A DNA stretch of 38,049 nt. Origin: Oscillochloris sp. ZM17-4. Lineage in GTDB: Bacteria > Chloroflexota > Chloroflexia > Chloroflexales > Chloroflexaceae. Each line of letters starts with the position of its first letter. The stretch's first letter is position 1. Shown one piece after another: positions 26,067 through 32,910 of this stretch. The translations under genes were made by a program, and so were the position numbers. Below the pieces are notes generated by a model. That model ran no database searches. It was not told the origin of the DNA and was given only the letters and a program-made list of their open reading frames with translations. The stretch lies in contig NZ_JAIEWN010000008.1 in the NCBI RefSeq assembly GCF_019599295.1, positions 7,645-45,693 of the forward strand, written 5' to 3'.

Positions 26067-28064
26067 CTATGTTAGCCTGCGCAGCGCCTCCTCGGCCCGC
26101 CGGTGCGCCCCCTCGACCGCGCGCAGCAGCGCCAGCGCCTCCGCATCCACAAGGCCGAGGCGGGCGCGCTGCTCAAGCTGCCGGCATGCCTCGGCCAGCG
26201 CGGTGGCACCCATCGATAGGCTGCTGCCCTTGATCCGGTGGGCCAGCTGGCTGATCTTGTCCGGCGACCCCGGCCACACCGCGCGGATCTCGCTCAGGTC
26301 GCGCTGAGACTGCTCCAGAAAGAGGCTGATCAGCACGGCGACGCCGGCATCGTCGCCCATATGCTCGCGCAGCACGTCGATGGCCATCGGGTCGATCACC
26401 GCATCAGCCGGGGCGGTGGCCTGCTGCGCCGCCGCGCGCCTGCCGTCGCCGCGCCGCAGGGCGGCATCCAGATCGGCCCGGCGCATCGGCTTGCTGATGT
26501 AGTCGTCCATCCCGCACGCCATGCACGTCTCACGGTCGCCGGACATGGCGTTGGCCGTCACCGCGATGATATAGGGCTGCCGATCGGCAGGCAGGGTCTG
26601 GCGCAGGCGGCGCGTGGCGTCCATCCCGTCCATGTGCGGCATCTGCACATCCATCAGCACCACGTCATAGTCGCGGTGGCGCAGGGCCGCGATCACCTCC
26701 AGCCCGTTCTCCGCCAGGTCGGCCTGGTAGCCCATCTTCTCCAGCATGCGCAGGGTCACCTGCTGGTTGACAACGTGATCCTCGGCCACCAGCAGCCGCA
26801 GGGCGTGGCGGGGGGGCGCGGGCTCCGGGGCGGGCGCGCGGGACAGGTGGGCCGGCGCACGGCCCTCGGCCGCCGCGCTGCGGAAGGTCACGCGGAAGAT
26901 CGAGCCCAGGCCGACCCGGCTGCGCACCACGATCGTGCCGCCCATCAGCTCGCAGAGCCGGTGGCTGATCGCCAGCCCCAGCCCGGTCCCGCCAAAGCGC
27001 CGCGTCGTAGAGGCGTCGATCTGGCTGAACGGACGGAACAGACGCTCGATCCGCTCGGGAGGGATGCCGATCCCGGTGTCGGAGACCGTCAGGGTGACGC
27101 GCAGGTCGCCCTGACGGTCGCCATCGACCTTGTGCATCGACGCGCGCACCGCCACCTCGCCGGCCTGTGTGAACTTGATCGCGTTGGCGACGAGGTTGAC
27201 CAAGATCTGGCGCACGCGGGTGCTATCGCCGACGATCAGCTCGGGCATCTGCGCGCTCACCTCGCCGATGAAGGTCAGGCCCTTCTCGACGGCCTGCGGG
27301 GCGAGCAGATCGCTCACGTCTGCGAAGCAGTCGCGCAGGCTAAAGGGCTGGCGCTCAAGCTCCATGTGGCCCGACTCGATCTTTGAGAAGTCGAGGATGT
27401 TGTTGATCAGCGCGAGCAGCATGTCGCCGCTGCGGCGGATCGTCTCGGTGTACTGGCGCTGCTCGCTGGTCTGGTCGGTGTCGAGGAGCAGGCCGGTCAT
27501 CCCGATGACGGCGTTCATCGGGGTGCGGATCTCGTGGCTCATCGTGGCCAGGAAGGCCGACTTGGCCCGCGTGGCCGCCTCGGCCGCCTCCTTGGCCCGG
27601 ATCAGCTCCTCCATAGACTGTAGGCGCTCGCTGATGCTGCGCTGGAGCGCCTCGGCGGCCTCCCGCCGCTCGGTCACGTCGCTCCCGATGGCGATGAAGT
27701 GGGTCAGCGCGCCCTGCGCGTCGAAGACCGGCGAGACCTGGAGCGAGACCCAGTAGGGCCGGCCGTCTTTGGCGTAGTTGAGCAGCTCCTCGCTGAACCC
27801 CTGCCCCAGTCGCTCGCGCTGGCGCATGCGCTCGACGGCGGCATGGTCGGTGGCCGGGCCGCGCAGGAAGCTGCCCGGGCTGCGGCCGATCACCTCTGCC
27901 AGAGTGTAGCCGGTGAGCCGGGTGAAGCCCGCGTTCACCCACGCGATCCGGCCACAGTCGTCGGAGATAATCACGGCGTTCGTGGTCTGCTGGGCCACCA
28001 GCGCGAGCACCCCTGGATCGAGCGATGGGCTGTCGGGCTGCGCGGAGGAGGAAGATGGTGACAT
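26067..28064 (-). CDS. hybrid sensor kinase: PAS - HisKA/HATPase - receiver - HPt
   Basis: A 665-residue soluble phosphorelay protein without membrane helices. Order: PAS domain (about 20-130; [18 protein letters not shown]), coiled coil (130-165), HisKA with His177 (MSHEIRTPM), HATPase (NLVANAIKF near 290, DTGIGIP 329-335, GGTGLGL 358-364), a Pro-rich linker, a receiver with Asp472 ([11 protein letters not shown]), and an HPt domain with His609 ([14 protein letters not shown]). All four relay residues are present in one chain, as in BarA-type kinases, so the phosphate can pass His-Asp-His to a separate regulator that is not adjacent. The PAS resembles LOV/PYP types in its FLRGPATD segment but lacks the flavin-reactive cysteine. 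Signal unknown. Confidence 0.93.
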   Translation of the reverse strand: MSPSSSSAQPDSPSLDPGVLALVAQQTTNAVIISDDCGRIAWVNAGFTRLTGYTLAEVIGRSPGSFLRGPATDHAAVERMRQRERLGQGFSEELLNYAKDGRPYWVSLQVSPVFDAQGALTHFIAIGSDVTERREAAEALQRSISERLQSMEELIRAKEAAEAATRAKSAFLATMSHEIRTPMNAVIGMTGLLLDTDQTSEQRQYTETIRRSGDMLLALINNILDFSKIESGHMELERQPFSLRDCFADVSDLLAPQAVEKGLTFIGEVSAQMPELIVGDSTRVRQILVNLVANAIKFTQAGEVAVRASMHKVDGDRQGDLRVTLTVSDTGIGIPPERIERLFRPFSQIDASTTRRFGGTGLGLAISHRLCELMGGTIVVRSRVGLGSIFRVTFRSAAAEGRAPAHLSRAPAPEPAPPRHALRLLVAEDHVVNQQVTLRMLEKMGYQADLAENGLEVIAALRHRDYDVVLMDVQMPHMDGMDATRRLRQTLPADRQPYIIAVTANAMSGDRETCMACGMDDYISKPMRRADLDAALRRGDGRRAAAQQATAPADAVIDPMAIDVLREHMGDDAGVAVLISLFLEQSQRDLSEIRAVWPGSPDKISQLAHRIKGSSLSMGATALAEACRQLEQRARLGLVDAEALALLRAVEGAHRRAEEALRRLT

Positions 28065-28162
28065 AGCCGTCGTGTCCTGGCGAGCGATGATTCTGCCGCG
28101 TGCATGCGCAGTATAGCGTGTTATGCAAACCTGCGGCTGGCGAGCTGGCTATCGCAGGGCTG

Positions 28163-28296
28163 ATATCAAATCTGGCAAGACCGTGAGCATGTCATGCTTC
28201 GCTGCGCTCAGCATCTTCCAGTCACGTGTATAGGAAGACCCTTCGCTTCGCTCAGGGTGACAGGATGCACGGTATCAATCAAGCAAGATTTGATAT
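28163..28296. repeat. 134-bp inverted-repeat-bounded element (possible MITE)
   Basis: ATATCAAATCT at 28163-28173 and AGATTTGATAT at 28286-28296 are perfect 11-bp terminal inverted repeats. Inside are two related segments, ATGCTTCGCTGCGCTCAGCAT and, shorter, CCTTCGCTTCGCTCAGGG, each a near palindrome. No ORF of note is inside. The rest of the 28065-28603 gap holds a small hairpin (GGCTGAG/CTCAGCC, 28342-28360), the promoter at 28475, and no recognisable gene. Confidence 0.6.
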
Positions 28297-28474
28297 GATG
28301 CAACGTCCTGAGGCATCGCCACCCCCACCCCTCCGTCTGGCGGCTGAGATGCCCTCAGCCCTCTGGCGGGCGAGCGCGCCGCTGCTGTGCGTCAGCCGCC
28401 AGCGTGGATGACAGCGTAAACACACACGCCGTTCACCGATGTGTGAATCTGCCTCCAAGAGCGCCCTATCATGT

Positions 28475-28504
28475 ATTGCTCAAACATGCTATGCTATGCT
28501 ATAC
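28475..28504 (+). promoter_or_regulatory. promoter of the antitoxin-like gene
   Basis: TTGCTC (28475-28480), 18-base spacer, TATACG (28499-28504). The spacer contains the short direct repeat ATGCTATGCTATGCTAT, which could bind a regulator. The start codon lies 100 bases downstream at 28604. Confidence 0.45.
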
Positions 28505-28603
28505 GTACGCAACGAAGCGATACGTGGCGCATCTGGAGCGCATGTGGCGCCGCAGACAGAGCATGACGCACACTGCTGTGCAAGATCAGAAAGGGAGCGA
28601 ACC

Positions 28604-28969
28604 ATGCCAACTCGTACGGGCTTGAACCTGGATGTGGACTTACAGCGAGGCGTCGTGCCAATCTCAAAGGCAGCCTCATCCCTGGCGGCGCTGATTAAGC
28701 GCGCCAGGGCAACCGGCCGGCCGGTGATCGTGACCCAGAAGGGCTACCCCACCGGGGTGCTGCTCCCGATCGAGCTGTTCGCCACACTGAAGAATATGGC
28801 GGACAATCACGATCTGGAGATCACGGATGGGCCAGACACCACGTTGGATGCCCTGAGCACGTATGACGCGACGCCCGACGTCGAGGAGGCGGCCCCTCAG
28901 GAGGCTGCTGCCCCGAAGCCGTTGCGCCGCAAGCGCGCGAAGGCAGAGCCGGCCGAGGTTGTCGCGTAG
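28604..28969 (+). CDS. Phd/YefM-family antitoxin-like protein, no toxin partner visible
   Basis: A 121-residue protein. Residues 15-65 fit the Phd/YefM DNA-binding fold: VVPISKAASSLAALIKRA, then TGRPVIVTQKGYPTGVLLP, the pattern by which these antitoxins bind operator DNA as dimers. The C-terminal 40 residues are acidic and then Ala/Lys/Arg-rich (PLRRKRAKAEP), unlike a usual toxin-binding tail. AAGGGAG lies seven bases before ATG 28604. No toxin gene follows: a weak hairpin and a repeat element come next. It could be an orphan antitoxin, a repressor derived from one, or the remains of a pair that lost its toxin. Confidence 0.8.
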   Translation: MPTRTGLNLDVDLQRGVVPISKAASSLAALIKRARATGRPVIVTQKGYPTGVLLPIELFATLKNMADNHDLEITDGPDTTLDALSTYDATPDVEEAAPQEAAAPKPLRRKRAKAEPAEVVA

Positions 28970-28971
28970 CT

Positions 28972-29012
28972 ACAAGGCCGATCACCGCGAGACGACGCGA
29001 CGCCGGCCTTGT
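28972..29012 (+). terminator. hairpin after the antitoxin-like gene
   Basis: ACAAGGCCG and CGGCCTTGT form a 9-bp stem with a 23-base loop, three bases after the stop. No T-tract follows, so its strength as terminator is doubtful. Confidence 0.35.
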
Positions 29013-29024
29013 GAAGGCTAGGCG

Positions 29025-29132
29025 CTAGTGCGCTTTCAGCGCAGGGGTGAGGAGTTGGGGGTCGGGGGTTGTGCGCTGCAACGCGCGAGCGCCTAGCCTC
29101 GTGCCCAACAAGGTCGCTTGAACCTGCACTAG
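29025..29132. mobile_element. 108-bp MITE-like element, copy 2 (CTAG ends)
   Basis: Same length as copy 1 at 16679-16786. The first 46 bases and the last 25 bases align closely; the middle 35 diverge. It starts CTAGTGCGCTTTCAGCGC and ends TGCACTAG. It contains the heptamer-like tract GGAGTTGGGGGTCGGGGGTT. It inserts between the antitoxin-like gene and the coiled-coil protein gene. Confidence 0.7.
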
Positions 29133-29138
29133 AGAAAC

Positions 29139-29170
29139 GGGCCGGCTCCACAATAGCGTGGGGCCGGCCC
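29139..29170 (-). terminator. 13-bp hairpin downstream of the coiled-coil protein gene
   Basis: GGGCCGGCTCCAC, loop AATAGC, GTGGGGCCGGCCC, one mismatch. It is 58 bases after the minus-strand stop at 29228 and likely ends that transcript, although no clear T-tract is seen. Confidence 0.45.
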
Positions 29171-29227
29171 ACATTGTTGGCTGGGTGGTGCAGGCGCCTC
29201 CAGACACGTCATCGCCCGCCAGCGGCG

Positions 29228-29932
29228 CTACGGCGTCGGCGTGACCTCAGCCGTGGGCGTCTCGGTGGGCGCCGGCGTCTCGGCGGGGGCGGGCGTGCCA
29301 TCCTGGCTCGACAGGTCGCCGGCGAGGTCGCCGAGGCGCTGGAGGAAGCGGGCGATCCGGTCGGTGCGCAGCTGCAGGTCGCTCAGCCGGCCGGTGTTGT
29401 CGGCCTGGACCGTGGCGACGACGGAGACGAGCACCTGGCCCTCGCGGGCCTGGGCCTGGATGGTGGCGGCGAGGGCGATGTTCTCGTCCAGATCTCTGGC
29501 CAGGGCGGCGGCGGTTGCGGCCTGGCCGGCGAGCTCGGCGGCCTGCTGCTCGTAGGCGGCGACCTTGGCCTCAAGGTCGTCGACGCGCTCGCGGGCGACG
29601 TTGACGCCACCGACCTGCTCGGCGCTGGCGGTGCGCAGCAGGGCCACCTCGGTCTGGAGGGCCTGGCTCTCGCTCTGGATCGTGGCGACATCGGCGCTAG
29701 ACTGGCGGATCTGGCCGGGGGTGCTCAGGTTGAAGCCGAAGACGTAGAAGAGGATGGCGGCGGCGGCGGCGATCGCCAGGGCCGCGCTGAGCACAACCGT
29801 GACGATCCAGCCGATGAAGCCCATCGCGCGGCTCATGCAGCTGCGGCGTGGCGGCGCGAGGCGGGCGGTGGGCTGCGGCTGCGCCGGCGGCGGGCCAGGG
29901 GCGGCGTACTCCGGTTCCTGGGGCTGGGTCAT
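29228..29932 (-). CDS. single-pass membrane protein with long coiled coil, function unknown
   Basis: A 234-residue protein: Pro/Gln-rich cytoplasmic start (1-30), one membrane helix (about 36-66, GFIGWIVTVVLSAALAIAAA), then a heptad-rich coiled coil (about 75-205) with few prolines, ending in a Thr/Pro/Glu-rich tail (TPAPAETPAPTETPT). No catalytic motif is seen. Such a layout suits a scaffold or tether at the cell surface. ATG 29932 follows AGGAG. A promoter TTGACG-16-TAGAAT at 30018-29991 lies upstream, and the heptamer array 29948-29974 lies in the leader, directly before the ribosome binding site. Confidence 0.8.
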   Translation of the reverse strand: MTQPQEPEYAAPGPPPAQPQPTARLAPPRRSCMSRAMGFIGWIVTVVLSAALAIAAAAAILFYVFGFNLSTPGQIRQSSADVATIQSESQALQTEVALLRTASAEQVGGVNVARERVDDLEAKVAAYEQQAAELAGQAATAAALARDLDENIALAATIQAQAREGQVLVSVVATVQADNTGRLSDLQLRTDRIARFLQRLGDLAGDLSSQDGTPAPAETPAPTETPTAEVTPTP

Positions 29933-29947
29933 GGTGGCTCCTGCTCG

Positions 29948-29974
29948 ATTGCAGATTGCAGATTGCAGATTGCA
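29948..29974. repeat. (ATTGCAG)n heptanucleotide array, copy 2
   Basis: Three perfect units and a partial fourth. On the minus strand it lies between the promoter and the AGGAG of the coiled-coil protein gene, the same position as copy 1 relative to the aminotransferase. Confidence 0.95.
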
Positions 29975-29990
29975 ACCGGCCCTCGGATGG

Positions 29991-30018
29991 ATTCTAGCGG
30001 GTTTATGCGGCGCGTCAA
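29991..30018 (-). promoter_or_regulatory. promoter of the coiled-coil membrane protein gene
   Basis: TTGACG (30018-30013), 16-base spacer, TAGAAT (29996-29991) on the minus strand. Predicted start near 29984, leader of about 50 bases that includes the heptamer array. Confidence 0.65.
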
Positions 30019-30057
30019 GTCGGCCCCGCCACGGATCGCGGGCGAAGGCATTGCGCC

Positions 30058-30089
30058 CAATCTGCAATCTGCAATCTGCAATCTGCAAT
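30058..30089. repeat. (CTGCAAT)n heptanucleotide array, copy 3, inverted relative to copy 2
   Basis: Four perfect CTGCAAT units preceded by CAAT. Together with copy 2 it forms an inverted pair 83 bases apart. The end of the array runs into the TTGACA of the pheT promoter. The 29933-30288 gap holds these repeats, two promoters and two hairpins, and no gene. Confidence 0.95.
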
Positions 30090-30119
30090 TTGACAGCCCT
30101 CAGCCGGCTCGGCTACAAT
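30090..30119 (+). promoter_or_regulatory. pheT promoter
   Basis: Consensus TTGACA (30090-30095), 18-base spacer, TACAAT (30114-30119). It is one of the best sigma-70-type promoters in the window. The leader to ATG 30289 is about 160 bases and contains the hairpins at 30192-30263. Confidence 0.7.
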
Positions 30120-30191
30120 CGGCGGGATCATCGCACGCTGGCGACAGCCCCTATGTACTGCGCATGGGGCGGAGCCCCAGGCCTCAGTTGT

Positions 30192-30263
30192 TATTGGGAT
30201 CGCGCGGCTGCGCCGCGCAATCCCAATACTAAAAAATAACGTGTGGCGCGGCGCAGCCGCCCC
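30192..30263. repeat. double hairpin in the pheT leader
   Basis: TATTGGGATCGCGCGGC pairs with GCCGCGCAATCCCAATA (one mismatch, loop TGC) at 30192-30228, followed by an A-rich linker CTAAAAAATAA and a second, weaker hairpin GGCGCGGC/GCCGCCCC at 30245-30263. The layout matches 7021-7093. Confidence 0.7.
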
Positions 30264-30288
30264 GCTCCCCATAGGAAGCGACACCTAG

Positions 30289-32901
30289 ATGAAAGTCCCG
30301 TTGAGCTGGCTGCGCGAGTTCGTCGAGATCACCGTGCCCGTCGAGGAGCTGGCCCGCCGGCTGACCCTCAGCGGCATGGAGGTGGTGGATACCCGCTACA
30401 TCGGGCTGGAGGGCGGCGAGCTGCCCTGGGACCCGGAGAAGATCCTGGTCTGCAACATCCTTGAGGTGCGGCAGCACCCCAACGCCGAGCGGCTGGTGCT
30501 GGCCGAGGTGGACTACGGCGCCGCCGAGCCGCACACGGTGGTGACGGGCGCGCCGAACCTGTTCCAGTACCGCGGGCTCGGCCGGCTGCCCCACCCGCTC
30601 AAGTCGGTCTACGCCAAGGAGGGCGCCCGGCTCTACGACGGCCACGCCGAGGGCTGGGTGATCACCACGCTCAAGGGCCGCCCGGTGCGCGGGGTGATGA
30701 GCGACGCCATGCTCTGCTCCGAGAAGGAGCTGGGCATCTCCGAGGAGCACGACGGCATCCTGCTCCTTGAGGACGACGCGCCCACCGGGGCGCCGCTGCG
30801 CGACTTCCTCGGCGAGGTGGTGCTTGAGCTGGACTTCACGCCGAACTACGCGCGCTGCCTCTCGATCGTCGGCATGGCCCGCGAGGTGGCGGCGATCACC
30901 GGCACCAGGCTGACCATCCCCGACCCGCAGGTGGCCGCCGAGGGCGCGCCGATCGCCGGCCGCGCCGGGGTGACGATCGAGGCGCCCGATCTCTGCCCGC
31001 GCTTCACCCTCGGCCTGATCGAGGGCGTCACGGTCGGCCCCTCGCCGCACTGGATGCAGCGCCGCCTGACCAACGCCGGCATGCGCCCGATCAGCAATAT
31101 CGTCGATGTCTCGAACTATGTGATGCTGGAGTGGGGCCAGCCCACCCACGCCTTCGACTACCAGAAGGTGGCGGGCGGCCAGCTGATCGTGCGCAGCGCC
31201 CGCCCCGGCGAGCGCCTGCTCACCCTCGATGGCAAGGACCGCGCCCTGACCCCCGGCGCCGAGAGCGGCCTCGGCCACGCGCCGCTGATGGTCTGCGACG
31301 CGACCGGCCCGCTGTCGGTGGCCGGCGTGATGGGCGGCGAGTCGTCTGAGGTGGGCGACACGACCAGCGACGTGCTGCTTGAGGCGGCGATCTGGGAGCC
31401 CGTGCAGATCCGCAAGGTGGCCCGCGGCCTGAAGCTGCCCAGCGAGGCCTCGCGCCGCTACGAGCGCGGGGTGGACTACGAGCTGCCGCTGATCGCGCAG
31501 CGCCGGGCGCTTGAGCTGATGCGCCAGTGCGCCGGCGGCGCGGTGGCCCAGGGCTTTGTGGACGAGTACCCGCGCCCCTGGCAGACGGTGGTGCTCGACC
31601 TGACGCCGGCCGAGGTGGCCCGCATCGTCGGCATCCAGCTCGACGCCCACGAGATCGCGGACATCCTCGCGCGCCTCGGCTTCACCTGCGAGCTGATCGG
31701 CAGCCAGGGCATGGGCGACTTCGCCGCCTTCGCCGACGAGCCCACGGTGCGCGTGACGGCGCCCTCCTTCCGCCTCGATGTGAGCATCCTGGCCGACCTC
31801 TGCGAGGAGGTGGCGCGCATCTACGGCTACGACAAGATCCCCGAGACGCGCATGGCCGATGAGCTGCCGCCCTCACGGGATAACCGGGAGCTGCACCTGG
31901 AGCAGAAGGTGCGCGCCACGATGGTCGGCTGCGGGCTGGATGAGCTGATCACCCACTCGCTGATCGCCATGCCGCTGGTGGCCAAGGTGCAGCCGGGCGA
32001 GGCCGTCGCCGAGCGCTATGTGAAGCTGGCCAACCCGAACACGCCCGAGCGTGTGTACATGCGCCGCTCGCTGCTGCCCTCGCTGGGCGATGCGCTGACG
32101 AGCAACCTGCGCGAGCGCGAGCGGGTGGCCGCCTTCGAGATCGGCCGGGTCTACCTGAACCCCGAGCCGCTGGGCGCGGGCGGGCGCTGGCTTCCCGATG
32201 AGCCGCGCCGCCTGGCCGTGGCCCTGGCCGGCCCGCGCGAGGCCGAGGGCTGGGCGGCCTCCCAGCGCGAGCCCATGGGCTTCTACGACATCAAGGGCGT
32301 GGTCGAGGCGCTGATCGACCGGCTGGGCCTGACGGGCAAGGTGAGCTACGCCCCGCTGACCGACGACGAGCGCTTCCACCCCGGCCGCTCAGCGGCGCTG
32401 CTGCTGGAGACGGGTGAGCAGGCCGGCCCGCCGGCGGCCGGCGCGGGCAAGAAGGGCAAGGCGGCGATCATCAGCCGGCGGGTGGGCGTGCTCGGCGAGC
32501 TGCACCCGGCCGCGCGCGCGCGCCTGGAGCTGAGCGTCCCCCGCGCGGCCATGGCCGAGATCGACCTGGACGCCCTCTTCGCGGCCAGCGACAAGGCCCA
32601 GTTCCGCGCGATCTCGCGCTTCCCGGCGATCGTGCAGGACCTGTCGATCACCGCGCCGCTGGAGGTGCCCGAGGCCCAGGTGGCCGCGCTCATCCGCCGC
32701 GGCGCCGGCGACCTGCTCGAGTCGCTGACCCTGTTCGATGTCTACAGCGGGCCGCAGGTCGGCGAGGGCAAGCGCAGCCTGACCTACCACCTGGCCTTCC
32801 GCGCCGCCGACCGCACCCTCACCGACGAGGCGCTGACCAAGCTGCGCCGGAAGATCATCGGCGGCCTGGAGCGCGAGATCGGCGCGGCGATCCGGGCCTG
32901 A
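30289..32901 (+). CDS. pheT: phenylalanyl-tRNA synthetase beta subunit
   Basis: An 870-residue PheT. The N-terminus MKVPLSWLREFV and the tRNA-binding EMAP-like domain (about 45-160; ILVCNILEVRQHPNAERL) are followed by the B3/B4 editing region (about 230-400), B5 (about 430-510, LDLTPAEVARIVG), the catalytic-like core (about 530-730), and the C-terminal ferredoxin-fold anticodon-binding domain (about 775-870, FPAIVQDLSITAPLEVPEAQ). It charges tRNA-Phe together with PheS, which is not adjacent. It is somewhat longer than the usual 800 residues, owing partly to a Gly/Ala/Lys-rich insert near 708-723. AGGAAG lies upstream of the ATG. It converges on the penicillin-binding protein with a 9-base gap. 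Confidence 0.97.
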   Translation: MKVPLSWLREFVEITVPVEELARRLTLSGMEVVDTRYIGLEGGELPWDPEKILVCNILEVRQHPNAERLVLAEVDYGAAEPHTVVTGAPNLFQYRGLGRLPHPLKSVYAKEGARLYDGHAEGWVITTLKGRPVRGVMSDAMLCSEKELGISEEHDGILLLEDDAPTGAPLRDFLGEVVLELDFTPNYARCLSIVGMAREVAAITGTRLTIPDPQVAAEGAPIAGRAGVTIEAPDLCPRFTLGLIEGVTVGPSPHWMQRRLTNAGMRPISNIVDVSNYVMLEWGQPTHAFDYQKVAGGQLIVRSARPGERLLTLDGKDRALTPGAESGLGHAPLMVCDATGPLSVAGVMGGESSEVGDTTSDVLLEAAIWEPVQIRKVARGLKLPSEASRRYERGVDYELPLIAQRRALELMRQCAGGAVAQGFVDEYPRPWQTVVLDLTPAEVARIVGIQLDAHEIADILARLGFTCELIGSQGMGDFAAFADEPTVRVTAPSFRLDVSILADLCEEVARIYGYDKIPETRMADELPPSRDNRELHLEQKVRATMVGCGLDELITHSLIAMPLVAKVQPGEAVAERYVKLANPNTPERVYMRRSLLPSLGDALTSNLRERERVAAFEIGRVYLNPEPLGAGGRWLPDEPRRLAVALAGPREAEGWAASQREPMGFYDIKGVVEALIDRLGLTGKVSYAPLTDDERFHPGRSAALLLETGEQAGPPAAGAGKKGKAAIISRRVGVLGELHPAARARLELSVPRAAMAEIDLDALFAASDKAQFRAISRFPAIVQDLSITAPLEVPEAQVAALIRRGAGDLLESLTLFDVYSGPQVGEGKRSLTYHLAFRAADRTLTDEALTKLRRKIIGGLEREIGAAIRA

Positions 32902-32910
32902 TGCGCGCCC

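Noticed and set aside
27700-28010. PAS domain of the hybrid kinase as a blue-light LOV sensor
   Set aside because: The segment FLRGPATD resembles LOV, but the flavin-reactive cysteine in the NCRFLQ motif is missing ([10 protein letters not shown]).
28065-28603. tRNA or other known RNA gene in the largest gap
   Set aside because: No cloverleaf, T-loop GTTCGANTC or other conserved RNA sequence was seen.
28970-29227. Toxin gene partner of the Phd/YefM-like protein
   Set aside because: No frame with a toxin motif or ribosome binding site; the space is filled by a hairpin and the 108-bp element.
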